Source: Entomomonas sp. E2T0 (lineage in GTDB: Bacteria; Pseudomonadota; Gammaproteobacteria; Pseudomonadales; Pseudomonadaceae). Taken from it: a DNA stretch of 64,000 nt. The stretch covers positions 1,674,001 to 1,738,000 of the forward strand of contig NZ_CP094972.1 of the NCBI RefSeq assembly GCF_025985425.1, written 5' to 3'. Position numbers and translations under genes: made by a program. The stretch's first letter is position 1. Every line of letters begins with the position of its first letter. The notes beneath the pieces are model-generated. The model saw nothing but the letters and a program-made list of their open reading frames with translations, was not told the origin of the DNA and did no database searches. Positions 37,801-47,137 of the stretch are shown piece by piece.

Positions 37801-38076
37801 AGTGCTGGTTTACCTGTTAAGCGTATTAACAAGGTAACTGAAGGACGCCCACATATTGTAGATATGATTAAAAATGGTGAAATTGATTTAATCATTAATA
37901 CTACTGAAGGTCGTCAATCCATTGCAGACTCTTACTCAATTCGTCGTAATGCATTACAACATAAAGTTTGTATTACTACTACTATTGCAGGTGGACAAGC
38001 GGTTTGTGAAGCACTAAAATTTGGTGTAGAGAGAAATGTGCGTCGCTTGCAGGACCTTCATGCAGGAATAGTTTAA
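34855..38076 (+). CDS. carB: Carbamoyl-phosphate synthase large subunit
   Basis: 1073 residues, full length. Two homologous ATP-grasp halves are evident: [27 protein letters not shown] near the N-terminus and [29 protein letters not shown] near residue 560. The allosteric MGS-like domain (about 940-1073) carries [15 protein letters not shown] and [15 protein letters not shown]. It makes carbamoyl phosphate from bicarbonate, ATP and ammonia supplied by CarA. greA starts 3 bp after its stop. Confidence 0.98.
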   Translation: MPKRTDIKSILILGAGPIVIGQACEFDYSGAQACKALKEEGYRVILVNSNPATIMTDPAMADATYIEPIKWQTVAKIIEKEQPDALLPTMGGQTALNCALDLERHGVLTKFDVEMIGANADTIDKAEDRSRFDQAMKAIGLECPRSGIAHTLEEAYGVLDQVGFPCIIRPSFTMGGTGGGIAYNREEFEEICTRGLDLSPTNELLIDESLIGWKEYEMEVVRDKKDNCIIVCSIENFDPMGVHTGDSITVAPAQTLTDKEYQIMRNASLAVLREIGVETGGSNVQFGICPDTGRMVVIEMNPRVSRSSALASKATGFPIAKVAAKLAVGYTLDELQNDITGGRTPASFEPAIDYVVTKVPRFAFEKFPKADARLTTQMKSVGEVMAIGRTFQESVQKALRGLEVGANGFDPKVDLSAPEVESILNRELTVPGADRIWYIADAMRAGYSIERIFDLTKIDLWFLVQIEEIIKLEEQVKTLGLATLDKPMMRKLKRKGFSDARLAKLLGISEKALRGHRHKLEVLPVYKRVDTCAAEFATDTAYMYSTYEEECEANPSNRDKIMVLGGGPNRIGQGIEFDYCCVHAALAMREDGYETIMVNCNPETVSTDYDTSDRLYFEPVTLEDVLEIVRVEKPKGVIVQYGGQTPLKICRALEEAGVPIIGTSPDSIDRAEDRERFQQMVERLNLLQPPNSTARSEQEAIDGAEKIGYPLVVRPSYVLGGRAMEIVYDTDELKRYMREAVQVSNDSPVLLDHFLNCAIEIDVDAICDGEDVVIGAIMQHIEQAGVHSGDSACSLPPYSLSKEVQDEIRKQVKAMALELGVIGLMNVQLALQGDKIYVLEVNPRASRTVPFVSKCIGTSLAKIAARVMAGKKLKEIGFTEEIIPKYFSVKEAVFPFAKFPGVDPILGPEMKSTGEVMGVGDSFAEAFAKAQAGANEILPSEGGRAFISVREEDKLIVTSVVRDLVELGFEIVSTSGTAKVIESAGLPVKRINKVTEGRPHIVDMIKNGEIDLIINTTEGRQSIADSYSIRRNALQHKVCITTTIAGGQAVCEALKFGVERNVRRLQDLHAGIV

Positions 38077-38079
38077 CAC

Positions 38080-38556
38080 ATGAAAAAATTTCCAATGACT
38101 GTGCAAGGTGCAAAAGCCCTTGAGGAAGAATTAAAATATCTAAAAACTGAACGTCGTCCAGAGCTTAGTAAAGCCATTGGTGAAGCACGTGAATTAGGTG
38201 ACCTTAAAGAGAATGCTGAATACCATGCTGCACGTGAGCAGCAAGGTATGGTAGAAGCGCGTATTAGGGATATTGAAGCGAAGTTATCTAATGCTCATAT
38301 TATTGATATTTCGTCGATTCCACCTTCAGGTAAGGTAATTTTTGGTTCAACAGTAGAACTTATCAATATGGATACCAATGAGTCTACGGTATATCAGATT
38401 GTTGGTGATGATGAAGCAGATATTAAAGAGGGTAAAATCTCAGTTAGCTCACCTATAGCCAGAGCCATTATTGGTAAAGAGGAAGGTGAGGTGATATTAA
38501 TTCGTATTCCTAGTGGTGAAGTGGAATATGAAATAATTGAAGTGAAGCATGTCTAA
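38080..38556 (+). CDS. greA: Transcription elongation factor GreA
   Basis: 158 residues, normal length. The N-terminal coiled-coil (about 1-75) includes the catalytic tip with Asp and Glu in [16 protein letters not shown] (Asp41/Glu44 region). The C-terminal FKBP-like domain (about 80-158) ends [13 protein letters not shown]. It stimulates RNA cleavage by backtracked RNA polymerase. Its gene is tightly coupled to carB (3-bp gap) and overlaps the next gene by 8 bp. Confidence 0.97.
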   Translation: MKKFPMTVQGAKALEEELKYLKTERRPELSKAIGEARELGDLKENAEYHAAREQQGMVEARIRDIEAKLSNAHIIDISSIPPSGKVIFGSTVELINMDTNESTVYQIVGDDEADIKEGKISVSSPIARAIIGKEEGEVILIRIPSGEVEYEIIEVKHV

Positions 38557-38980
38557 TAAGAGATTAAATAGCGTTGAGCGATTTGCTTGGGCATTTTTAC
38601 AATCTCTTTGGGTGGGAGGAATATGGATAACCTTATTGGTTATCTTTCCTACTCTCAATAAGTCTGTATTGGCTCCTATTCTTGCTTATAATGTAATAGC
38701 AGAACTGGAGCCAAGAATTGTTTTAATAATATTAGTTTGTGTTGTTTTGCAACTTTATTTGTTTATTAAAACATCAGGTTTTGGCTCGTTATTTAATAGC
38801 CCAATAGGGCTAGCTATAATAGCAGTGTTGCTGGCCGCTATTGTATTTTTGGGTGTGAATAGCTTAGGGCTGCTAGGTTATAAGTTACGTGGTTTTTTAT
38901 ATTTTGTTATTGCGTTACTTGGTCTTTTTTTAATGTTTCATTTACCACCTTGGTTACAAAAACAAAGAGAAATACCATAG
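38549..38980 (+). CDS. DUF4149 membrane protein
   Basis: 143 residues with four predicted membrane helices (about 11-30, 55-70, 83-105 and 110-135). The sequence [25 protein letters not shown] fits the DUF4149 (TMEM205-like) family found directly after greA in Pseudomonas. Role unknown. It overlaps the greA end by 8 bp. Confidence 0.85.
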   Translation: MSNKRLNSVERFAWAFLQSLWVGGIWITLLVIFPTLNKSVLAPILAYNVIAELEPRIVLIILVCVVLQLYLFIKTSGFGSLFNSPIGLAIIAVLLAAIVFLGVNSLGLLGYKLRGFLYFVIALLGLFLMFHLPPWLQKQREIP

Positions 38981-39052
38981 TTTGTAAAGAATAATATTAA
39001 TTTTCTCAGTATTAAATATACTGTAATACCCTTAAACAGTTTTCTCGTACTT

Positions 39053-39076
39053 TATACAACTTCTATAGGTTGTATA
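39053..39076. promoter_or_regulatory. Inverted repeat upstream of the methyltransferase gene
   Basis: TATACAAC (39053-39060) and GTTGTATA (39069-39076) form a perfect 8-bp inverted repeat with an 8-base spacer, with no T-tract behind it. An operator is more likely than a terminator, but no regulator is adjacent. Confidence 0.35.
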
Positions 39077-39154
39077 TGCAATAATATGAATTAGTCACCA
39101 GTTTTAAGCTTGTCTAGCAATAGGCAGGCTAGTAACTATAAAGTGAGTAATCGT

Positions 39155-39955
39155 ATGGTCAATGAAATTCAAAAAAATGCTGATAGATTTACAGGTTTTG
39201 CAGATACCTATGAAAGTGCAAGACCGACTATGCCAGTGTATCCTGTAAAGATTATTACTCGTTATTTAGAAAAACAACCTGATAAAGTGATTGATTTAGG
39301 TTGTGGAACAGGACTTTCTACGGTTGTATGGAAAGATTTCTGTAAGCATGTGGTTGGTATTGAGCCAAGTTTAGATATGTTAGCTGTTGCTCAAAAAAAA
39401 CAAAGTGACAATATTAGTTTTAGCAATGGCTATAGCCATGATACAGGGTTAGAAGATAATTGTGCTGATGTGGTTATTTGTTCCCAGTCATTTCATTGGA
39501 TGGAACCAATAACAACATTAAAAGAAATAAATCGTGTTTTAAAAGCAGGTGGAGTGTTTGCTACAGTAGATTGTGATTGGCCTCCTATTGCTAAGTGGCA
39601 GGCAGAACAGGCTTATAATAATCTTTATGAAAAGGTAAAGAAAATGGAGATTGAATTACCTGACATAAGAGATACATTCACACGTTATGAGAAAAATAAA
39701 CACTTATCTAGAATCAGAGAAAGTGGCTATTTCAGGTATTCGCGGGAAGTGGTTTTTAGCAATACCGAAATATGCACAGCCGAGCGATTTATCAATATTA
39801 TATTGAGTCAGGGTAGTCTACAAACATTATTAAAAAAACGTCCTGAACTTATAGAAGAGGATGTTCAAAGATTTAGTAAGACAATCAAAGGTATTTTTAA
39901 ACAAGAGTCTTTTGAAATAGATTTTTCATATCGTATGCGTATTGCTGTTAAATAA
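39155..39955 (+). CDS. Class I SAM-dependent methyltransferase (Methyltransf_11 type)
   Basis: 266 residues from ATG 39155; the open frame extends upstream to a TTG at 39110, but the sequence before MVNEIQKNADRF looks unlike the family. SAM motif I is VIDLGCGTGLSTVVW and post-I VVGIEPSLDMLAVAQ. Motif IV is VVICSQSFHWME, followed by EINRVLKAGGVFATVD. The substrate is unknown; relatives methylate small molecules or quinones. It stands alone. Confidence 0.85.
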   Translation: MVNEIQKNADRFTGFADTYESARPTMPVYPVKIITRYLEKQPDKVIDLGCGTGLSTVVWKDFCKHVVGIEPSLDMLAVAQKKQSDNISFSNGYSHDTGLEDNCADVVICSQSFHWMEPITTLKEINRVLKAGGVFATVDCDWPPIAKWQAEQAYNNLYEKVKKMEIELPDIRDTFTRYEKNKHLSRIRESGYFRYSREVVFSNTEICTAERFINIILSQGSLQTLLKKRPELIEEDVQRFSKTIKGIFKQESFEIDFSYRMRIAVK

Positions 39956-40097
39956 TTTATTTATAATTAGTTAATTAGCCCAAGATCTTTTTTGCAGTAA
40001 AAGTGTTTATTTTATAGTCTAGATTTGCATAGTTAGTAAAAATGGTTTGCCATAGGCGTTAAGGCATTTATTGAATTAAATTATTGAGGAAAAAATA

Positions 40098-40880
40098 ATG
40101 TTAAAAAATAAAGTAGCGTTAGTAACAGGTTCAACCAGTGGAATTGGCAAAGCTATTGCAGAGGCTTTGGCTGCAAAAGGTGCTAATATTGTGTTGAATG
40201 GTTTTGGCAAAGAGGAAGATATAAATACACTGGTACAACAGATTCAAGAGGACTATGACGTAAAAGTAGCCTATATGGGTGCTGACTTAACTAAGCCAGA
40301 TGAAATTCAAATAATGATTGAGCAAACCTATAAGTTATTTGGTAGTTTAGATATTTTAGTAAATAATGCCGGTGTGCAGCATGTGGCACCTATTGATGAG
40401 TTTCCTACTGAAAAATGGGATACCATTATTGCGCTTAACTTAACCGCTAGTTTTCATACGATCAAACATGCATTACCTATTATGAAGAAAAATAAATGGG
40501 GACGTATTATAAATATTGCTTCTGCCCATGCTTTAATTGCTTCACCCTTTAAATCAGCTTATGTAGCAGCCAAACATGGTCTTGCAGGACTGACTAAGGC
40601 AGTTGCTTTGGAAGCTGCTGAACATGGTGTTACAGCCAATGCTATTTGTCCAGGTTATGTATTAACACCATTAGTTGAGTCGCAAATTCCAGATCAAATG
40701 AAAACCCATAATATGACCAAGGAACAGGTAATTAAAGAGGTTTTATTAGGCGAGCAACCTAATAAGCAGTTTGTTAAAGTTGAAGAGGTAGCAGGTATTG
40801 CTAGCTTTTTATGTAGTGATACAGCTAATTCTATTACAGGGTCAATGATTTCTGTGGATGGTGGCTGGACAGCCCATTAA
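40098..40880 (+). CDS. bdhA: 3-hydroxybutyrate dehydrogenase (SDR family)
   Basis: 260 residues. NAD-binding TGSTSGIGKAIAEALAAKGA (about residues 10-29), NNAG at 89-92 and the catalytic Ser142, Tyr155 and Lys159 (SAYVAAKHG) are intact. The C-terminal ICPGYVLTPLVESQIP block matches D-beta-hydroxybutyrate dehydrogenases of pseudomonads rather than general FabG. It oxidises 3-hydroxybutyrate to acetoacetate. ATG is preceded by TGAGGAAAA. No ketone-body genes are adjacent. Confidence 0.88.
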   Translation: MLKNKVALVTGSTSGIGKAIAEALAAKGANIVLNGFGKEEDINTLVQQIQEDYDVKVAYMGADLTKPDEIQIMIEQTYKLFGSLDILVNNAGVQHVAPIDEFPTEKWDTIIALNLTASFHTIKHALPIMKKNKWGRIINIASAHALIASPFKSAYVAAKHGLAGLTKAVALEAAEHGVTANAICPGYVLTPLVESQIPDQMKTHNMTKEQVIKEVLLGEQPNKQFVKVEEVAGIASFLCSDTANSITGSMISVDGGWTAH

Positions 40881-40891
40881 ACTTAATAGTT

Positions 40892-40921
40892 ACTGTTCTA
40901 CTTAATATGAAGTAGAACAGT
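40892..40921 (+). terminator. 12-bp hairpin after bdhA
   Basis: ACTGTTCTACTT (40892-40903) and AAGTAGAACAGT (40910-40921) are a perfect 12-bp inverted repeat with a 6-base loop. There is no strong T-tract, so it may protect the 3' end rather than terminate on its own. Confidence 0.5.
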
Positions 40922-41014
40922 GTATTATCCAGTAACTTATTAATGATTTGACTGTTGTTAATGGGTATTTAATGCTACTCTAAAATGCTAGGATTAATTA
41001 GTAAGGAATGATAC

Positions 41015-41527
41015 ATGATAGATACTTTTGAAAAGAATCCAGCCTTGGAAGAATATATCAAAAGTAGTATGCAAGCACTAGAAGTAGCCACCCAGTTTCA
41101 TATTGATACATGGAGTATTGAGCGTTGTAATTATTGGAATATTGATCAACAACAAGAAAAAATTTATTTTTATTTCAATAGTGAAACAGTAGGTATAGAG
41201 GTTTGTGCGCCTGTGCAAGTAGTGGGGATTTATACATTAGATAATAGTACTTTTGCTTGGGGATGGGATAATCCACAAGTGGAACCTAGTCTACAACAAG
41301 CAGCAAAAGCTGTACAAAGCTTTGCAAAAGAGCATGCTTATACAGAATTATTAAAACAATCCATTATTTGTTCCGATATAAGGGCTTGGCAATATACCTC
41401 TATGGCTATGCGCTTATATAACTATACAGGTGCTTATAGTGCTAAATATACAGACAATAGTTTGATTTTTATGATATTTAATAATATTACTGTAAGGCAA
41501 TTTGAGCTAACAGATGTGGAAAAATAG
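41015..41527 (+). CDS. Conserved hypothetical protein, DUF6882-like
   Basis: 170 residues, cytoplasmic, no signal or membrane helix. The centre YTLDNSTFAWGWDNPQVEPSL (about residues 74-94) recalls the DUF6882 family, in which a WGW-N-P block is typical; I hold this family call only loosely. A ribosome-binding site (TAAGGAA) precedes ATG 41015. It is a single gene between bdhA and the Sel1-repeat gene. Confidence 0.6.
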   Translation: MIDTFEKNPALEEYIKSSMQALEVATQFHIDTWSIERCNYWNIDQQQEKIYFYFNSETVGIEVCAPVQVVGIYTLDNSTFAWGWDNPQVEPSLQQAAKAVQSFAKEHAYTELLKQSIICSDIRAWQYTSMAMRLYNYTGAYSAKYTDNSLIFMIFNNITVRQFELTDVEK

Positions 41528-41635
41528 TATATATAAATGTATAGAAATATATTGATTAAAAAACTCAATTAACCCTTTTGAAAAAAAGGGTACACTATCC
41601 ATCTAATACTTTTGGCTACTAAGGATGCATTAGGC

Positions 41636-42301
41636 ATGAAAATAAGCGGTTCTTGTTCACGATATCTAACTACAGGTATTCTTTGTTTGGGATTAGTTAC
41701 TGTGGGGACATCACAATTTTCCTATGTGATGGCTCAAGCTGTATCTGGAACTCAAGTGGTAGATAATAAAGAGCAAGCAAAAGCACTCTATGAGCAAGCT
41801 ATTCAATATATGAGTGATTCTAAAACGGCTAAAGCAAATCAACAAAAGATAGCTGATTTACTTAATCAATCTGCTAACCTTGGCTATGCTCCTGCACAAG
41901 TAGATTTAGGTAAAGTTTACTATTTTGGTTTATCTGGAAAAAAAGATGATGTAGCAGCATTAGAATGGTTCAGAAAGGCTGCTGAGCAAGGTGATGCTAA
42001 AGGTCAATATCATTTAGGGCAAATGTATACAGAGGGTAAAGCAGGGCTTAAAGAAAGTGAGAAAGAAGCTTCTGTTTGGTATGAAAAATCTGCTAACCAA
42101 GGTTATGCTCCTGCTCAATACTACTTAGCTATACTCTATATGGCTGGTATTGATGGTATTGAAAAGAACCCAGAGAAAGCTATTGAGTTATTAAAGAAAG
42201 CGGCAGATCAAGGTGATCAGGAAGCAATAAACTTATTAAGTAAGTTACAACCTGTACAACCGCAAGTTCAGTCTGGAACTTCATCACCAATCAGTAATTA
42301 G
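41636..42301 (+). CDS. Exported Sel1-repeat protein
   Basis: 221 residues from ATG 41636, ten bases after an AAGGA; a TTG at 41612 is an unlikely alternative. The N-terminus is a long signal peptide (SRYLTTGILCLGLVTVGTSQF...AQA). Three Sel1 repeats are visible (about residues 85-190), for example GYAPAQVDLGKVYYFG, GDAKGQYHLGQMYTEG and GYAPAQYYLAILYMAG. Such alpha-solenoids bind partner proteins, often in envelope stress. A strong terminator follows. Confidence 0.85.
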   Translation: MKISGSCSRYLTTGILCLGLVTVGTSQFSYVMAQAVSGTQVVDNKEQAKALYEQAIQYMSDSKTAKANQQKIADLLNQSANLGYAPAQVDLGKVYYFGLSGKKDDVAALEWFRKAAEQGDAKGQYHLGQMYTEGKAGLKESEKEASVWYEKSANQGYAPAQYYLAILYMAGIDGIEKNPEKAIELLKKAADQGDQEAINLLSKLQPVQPQVQSGTSSPISN

Positions 42302-42316
42302 TAAATTGTAATAAAT

Positions 42317-42354
42317 AAAAAAGCCAAGCAATTGCTTGGCTTTTTCTTTTTAAC
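42317..42354. terminator. Bidirectional terminator, Sel1 gene and purL
   Basis: The 18-bp palindrome GCCAAGCAATTGCTTGGC, with flanking A and T tracts, lies between the convergent Sel1-repeat gene and purL and would serve both. Confidence 0.9.
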
Positions 42355-42356
42355 AA

Positions 42357-45300
42357 TTAGTCTACCCAAACACGAGCATTTTGGAAAATTCTAATCCAAC
42401 CTGCATCTTCTTTTGATTTATCAGGGTACCAAGAGTTTTGCACAGTTCTAAAGACACGTTCTGGGTGAGGCATCATAATAGTTACGCGGCCATCAGTATT
42501 ACATAACCCTGTAATACCAAGAGGTGAACTATTAGGGTTAGCTGGGTATTGCTCGGTAGCCTTACCATAGTTATCAATATAACGTAATGCCACTAAACCA
42601 GATTGATCAGCATTAGTTAATGCTTGTTGATCTGTGAATTCTGCATAACCTTCACCATGAGCAATAGCAATAGGCATTTTAGTACCTGCCATACCTTGTA
42701 AGAAGATAGAAGGGGATTGTTGTACTTCTACCATAGCTACACGGGCTTCGAACTGTTCTGATTTATTGCGTACAAAATGTGGCCATAATTCAGTGCCAGG
42801 AATTAATTCATGTAGATTAGAGAGCATTTGACAACCATTACATACGCCTAATGTAAAGGTGTCATTACGATTAAAGAAAGCAGTAAATGCATCTCTAGCT
42901 TGACTGTTAAATAAAATAGATTTTGCCCAACCTTCGCCTGCGCCTAGTACGTCACCATAAGAGAAACCACCACAAGCTACAATACCTTTAAAGTCATTAA
43001 GATTTATACGGCCTGCTAAGATATCACTCATATGTACGTCCACAGCAGCAAAGCCAGCACGATCAAAAGCGGCTGCCATTTCTACCTGACCATTTACACC
43101 TTGTTCACGTAAAATAGCTACTTGAGGGCGAATACCTTTATTAATATAAGGTGCGGCAATATTTTGTTGAAGATCGTAAGTAAGTTTTACTTGTAAACCT
43201 GGATTACTATCATCAGCAATGATTGCAAATTCTTGATCAGCGCACTCTATGTTATTTCTTAAACGTTGAATTTGATAGCTAGTTGCTGACCATTGTTGTT
43301 GTAAGTTAGCACGGCTTTCATTAAAGAGTGAGTTTCCTTCTAAACTAAAATGAATATTTTGTTGTTTAGTGGGCTGTCCAATTACGGATACAGCATCTTC
43401 TAAACCAGCGCCACTAAAGTGAGCAAGCACTTCTTCAGTATCTTCCTGACGAACTTGGATAACAGCACCTAGTTCTTCATTAAAGAGTGCAGCTAATACA
43501 TCATCAGTACTTTCTACCAGTGGATCTAATTGAATATTTAAACCACAATGACCAGCAAAGGCCATTTCTAAGACAGTAGCTAGTAAACCACCATCAGAAC
43601 GATCATGATAAGCCAATAATTTATTATCAGCATTTAAACCTTGGATAATAGCAAAGAAAGCTTTTAAATCTTCTGCATCATCTAAATCAGGTACTTCTTG
43701 TCCTAGTTGGCTATATACTTGAGTAAGAATAGAGGCGCCTAGACGATTTTGACCACGGCCTAGATCGATTAAAATAAGATCTGTAGCACCTTGCTCTAAA
43801 CGAAGTTCAGGGGTTAAGGTTTGACGAATATCTTGTACAGGCGCAAAGGCTGAAATTACTAAAGAAAGAGGTGAAGTTACGCTTTTTTCTTGTCCATTAT
43901 CTGACCAGCGAGTTTTCATTGACATAGAGTCTTTACCCACTGGAATAGTAATACCTAATTCAGGACATAACTCCATACCTACTGCTTTTACCGTATCATA
44001 AAGGCGCGCATCTTCACCAGCATGGCCTGCTGCTGCCATCCAGTTAGCAGATAATTTAATATCTGATAGTTTTTCAATACGTGCAGCAGCAATATTGGTA
44101 ATACTTTCAGCTACAGCCATACGACCAGAAGCAGGTGCATCTAATAAGGCTAGAGGTGTTCTTTCACCCATTGCCATTGCTTCACCTGTATACACATCAA
44201 AGCTAGTAGCTGTTACAGCACAGTCTGCTACAGGTACTTGCCAAGGGCCTACAAATTGGTCACGGGCTACTAAACCTGTAATAGTGCGATCACCAATAGC
44301 GATTAGGAAACTTTTACTGGCTACGGTTGGGTGGTGTAATACTCGGCTGATAGCTTCTTTTAATTCAATACCCTGTGTTGTGAAGTTATCACCTGCTATT
44401 TTTTCACGTTTAGCCGTGCGGTGCATACGAGGAGCTTTACCTAGTAATACCTGTAATGGCATATCCACAGGATTATTATTAAAGTGGTTATCGTGTACAG
44501 TAAGCTGGTGATCTGCAATGGCTTCACCTACTACAGCAAAGGGGCAACGCTCTCTTTCACAAATTTCTTTAAAACGTTCAAAGTCAGCAGCATCTACTGA
44601 CATCACATAACGTTCTTGTGATTCATTACACCAAATTTCTAAGGGGGTCATATTAGGTTCGGCATTTGGTACATTACGTAATTCAAATTTACCGCCACGA
44701 CCACCATCATGAATAAGTTCTGGTAGGGCATTAGAAAGACCACCTGCCCCCACATCATGAATAAACTTAATAGGGTTGTTATCGCCTAATTGCCAGCAAC
44801 GATCAATAACTTCTTGGCAACGACGTTCCATCTCTGGATTATCACGTTGTACCGAGGCGAAATCTAAATCTGCTGAACTAGTACCTGTTGCCATTGATGA
44901 GGCAGCACCGCCACCTAAACCAATAAGCATAGCTGGGCCACCGAGTACAATAAGTTTTGCGCCAACGCTAATTTCTGCTTTTTGCACATGTTCAGCGCGG
45001 ATATTGCCTAAACCACCTGCTAGCATAATAGGTTTGTGATAGCCGCGAACTTCTTCACCGTGAGGAGTATCAACACTTTGTTCAAAGGTGCGGAAGTAGC
45101 CATTTAGTGCAGGGCGGCCAAATTCATTATTAAAGGCAGCACCACCTAACGGGCCTTCGATCATAATATCTAATGCACTAACAATACGATCTGGTTTACC
45201 GTATGGTTTTTCCCAAGGCTGGATAAAGTTAGGAATATTTAAGTTTGAAACAGTAAAGCCTGTTAAACCTGCTTTAGGTTTAGCACCGCGTCCTGTAGCA

Positions 45301-46253
45301 CCTTCATCACGAATTTCACCACCCGAACCTGTAGAAGCCCCAGGGAACGGAGCAATAGCTGTGGGGTGATTATGGGTTTCAACCTTCATTAAAATATGTA
45401 CAGGCTCTTGGTTGGCTGTATATACTTTTGATTCTGAATTAGGGAAAAAGCGGCCTGCAGTAAAGCCTTCGATCACTGAAGCATTGTCTTTGTAAGCAGA
45501 TAAAACACCTTCATGTCCCATTTCATAAGTGTTTTTAATCATACCAAACAGGCTTTTTTGTTGAGCTTCGCCATCAATATCCCAACTGGCATTAAAAATT
45601 TTGTGGCGACAATGTTCAGAGTTTGCTTGAGCAAACATCATTAGTTCAACATCATTAGGGTTACGTTTTAGCTCAGTAAAAGCATTTACTAAGTAATCAA
45701 TTTCATCTTCTGCGAGTGCTAAGCCTAATTGTTGGTTAGCTTCTACTAATGCTGAGCGACCTTTCTCTAATATATCTACTGAAGTTAAAGGGCGTGGTTC
45801 AGCATGGTTAAATAGTTTTTCTGCTTGTTCTATATTATCAAGCACTTGTTGTGTCATGCGATCATGTAAGATACGAGCTACAGTTTGCTGTTCAGCCGCT
45901 GATAAATCACCTTCAATATAGTAAGCAACACCACGCTCTATACGAATAATAGTATCTAAACCACAATTATGAGCAATATCAGTTGCTTTACTTGACCAAG
46001 GTGAAATAGTACCAAAACGGGGTAATACTAAATAAAGTTTCCCTTTAGGTTCTTCAACTTTTACAGCAGGACCGTATTTAAGTAAGCGTTCTAGAACCTG
46101 TTTATGCTCTGCTGATAATTCGGCAGTAGTATCTGCAAAATGCATAAATTCAGCATAAACTGCTGTAACATGAGGCGCAGCAGCTTGTAATTGGTTAACT
46201 AATTTTCCATGACGGAATGAAGAAAGAGCAGGAGTACCACGCAGAATCAGCAT
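42357..46253 (-). CDS. purL: Phosphoribosylformylglycinamidine synthase
   Basis: 1298 residues, the large single-chain form of Gammaproteobacteria. It converts FGAR to FGAM with glutamine and ATP. The N-terminal PurS-like region, the two AIR-synthase-like halves ([28 protein letters not shown] near residue 290 and [18 protein letters not shown]-like block near 770) and the C-terminal glutaminase domain with nucleophile Cys in [12 protein letters not shown] (about 1137) and His-Glu near MPHPERVF are all complete. Divergent from rne; no neighbouring purine genes. Confidence 0.98.
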   Translation of the reverse strand: MLILRGTPALSSFRHGKLVNQLQAAAPHVTAVYAEFMHFADTTAELSAEHKQVLERLLKYGPAVKVEEPKGKLYLVLPRFGTISPWSSKATDIAHNCGLDTIIRIERGVAYYIEGDLSAAEQQTVARILHDRMTQQVLDNIEQAEKLFNHAEPRPLTSVDILEKGRSALVEANQQLGLALAEDEIDYLVNAFTELKRNPNDVELMMFAQANSEHCRHKIFNASWDIDGEAQQKSLFGMIKNTYEMGHEGVLSAYKDNASVIEGFTAGRFFPNSESKVYTANQEPVHILMKVETHNHPTAIAPFPGASTGSGGEIRDEGATGRGAKPKAGLTGFTVSNLNIPNFIQPWEKPYGKPDRIVSALDIMIEGPLGGAAFNNEFGRPALNGYFRTFEQSVDTPHGEEVRGYHKPIMLAGGLGNIRAEHVQKAEISVGAKLIVLGGPAMLIGLGGGAASSMATGTSSADLDFASVQRDNPEMERRCQEVIDRCWQLGDNNPIKFIHDVGAGGLSNALPELIHDGGRGGKFELRNVPNAEPNMTPLEIWCNESQERYVMSVDAADFERFKEICERERCPFAVVGEAIADHQLTVHDNHFNNNPVDMPLQVLLGKAPRMHRTAKREKIAGDNFTTQGIELKEAISRVLHHPTVASKSFLIAIGDRTITGLVARDQFVGPWQVPVADCAVTATSFDVYTGEAMAMGERTPLALLDAPASGRMAVAESITNIAAARIEKLSDIKLSANWMAAAGHAGEDARLYDTVKAVGMELCPELGITIPVGKDSMSMKTRWSDNGQEKSVTSPLSLVISAFAPVQDIRQTLTPELRLEQGATDLILIDLGRGQNRLGASILTQVYSQLGQEVPDLDDAEDLKAFFAIIQGLNADNKLLAYHDRSDGGLLATVLEMAFAGHCGLNIQLDPLVESTDDVLAALFNEELGAVIQVRQEDTEEVLAHFSGAGLEDAVSVIGQPTKQQNIHFSLEGNSLFNESRANLQQQWSATSYQIQRLRNNIECADQEFAIIADDSNPGLQVKLTYDLQQNIAAPYINKGIRPQVAILREQGVNGQVEMAAAFDRAGFAAVDVHMSDILAGRINLNDFKGIVACGGFSYGDVLGAGEGWAKSILFNSQARDAFTAFFNRNDTFTLGVCNGCQMLSNLHELIPGTELWPHFVRNKSEQFEARVAMVEVQQSPSIFLQGMAGTKMPIAIAHGEGYAEFTDQQALTNADQSGLVALRYIDNYGKATEQYPANPNSSPLGITGLCNTDGRVTIMMPHPERVFRTVQNSWYPDKSKEDAGWIRIFQNARVWVD

Positions 46254-46834
46254 TGTCAGATAATCTCAATAAAAAGGATAAGATGAAGGTCGTATATTTT
46301 ACCTTAAATTAAGGTGTTTTTGCAGTGTCTAGGTTATTAATCTTTTATTTATATAGTAGGTATTTTAAAAGTTATATAACTAATTGTTAAGTAGTTAACT
46401 ATTTCCATTGAAGAATAGTATATTAACTGTTATATTCAGCGAACCTATAAAAGGTATATATGATTGTTATTAGCTTAAAATAAGTTTTATAAGGAATAAC
46501 TAAAATATGGTTCTAAAAAAGGCCATTTAATCCGCTCATGAATTATTAATGAGAACTATTTTAAGCATTACAAAGTTTATTTATAATTATATAGCTTGTC
46601 GCAGAATTATTTGTTTATAGAGAAACAAATATACAGATATTGAAACCTTATTTCATTCTGGTTATAAAATGTCTGCAAAGTAGAGCATTGGCTAATAATT
46701 AATTAGTAATAAGTGAAAAATTGTATGTAGGTTCAGACTACCAATCAGTAATCATTTAATCTGATAAAAGTTCTGGAAATATGGCTAAAACCATTATTAA
46801 TAATAAAGATGGTTTTAATAAAGTAATAACCCGC
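46254..46834. other. Long intergenic gap upstream of purL and the rne leader
   Basis: About 580 bp of AT-rich sequence with no supported open frame on either strand. It should contain the purL promoter and the rne promoter. I see no tRNA, repeat or mobile element in it. Confidence 0.6.
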
Positions 46835-47137
46835 GGGCGAAAATACTGAACGCGGCACCCGATTTATCATGGAACATGTTGGGTGGAGATGCACTACAAA
46901 GTAAGAGTGTAGTTTAAAGCGTTAGATGCCATAGCATCCGCCTTACTGAATAGATTCCTCCTCCTGCTACTATATGTTTTTGTAACTACAAAAACAGGAG
47001 ACGCGGTCGCGGACTAACTATGATTTGTTAGTCACGCTAGACACGAAGGTGGTATACCACTTTAGCGCGCCCCAAACACTGACCTTGAGCGTTGTGTGCC
47101 CGAGTGTTTCTGCTTGCATGGAAACAGATGGTACAAT
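46835..47137 (+). promoter_or_regulatory. Structured 5' leader of rne (candidate autoregulatory element)
   Basis: This block is clearly GC-richer than the flanking sequence and is full of hairpins: CACCC...GGGTG (46856-46892 region), GATGC-CATA-GCATC (46924 onward), GTTTTTGTA/TACAAAAAC (46976-46995) extended by CTCCTG (46961-46966)/CAGGAG (46995-47000), GACTAAC (47012-47018)/GTTAGTC (47027-47033) and GTGGTATACCAC (near 47050-47061). In Escherichia coli a long hairpin-rich rne leader lets RNase E control its own mRNA. The same role here is inference. Confidence 0.65.

Noticed and set aside
37362-37895. 177-residue minus-strand frame within carB
   Set aside because: Shadow of the strongly conserved carB coding sequence.
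44095-45039. Plus-strand frames (138 and 87 residues) opposite purL
   Set aside because: Antisense shadows in a highly conserved gene.
47096-47137. Longer rne reading from GTG 47096
   Set aside because: The conserved RNase E N-terminus [10 protein letters not shown] begins at 47138; the upstream part is structured leader.
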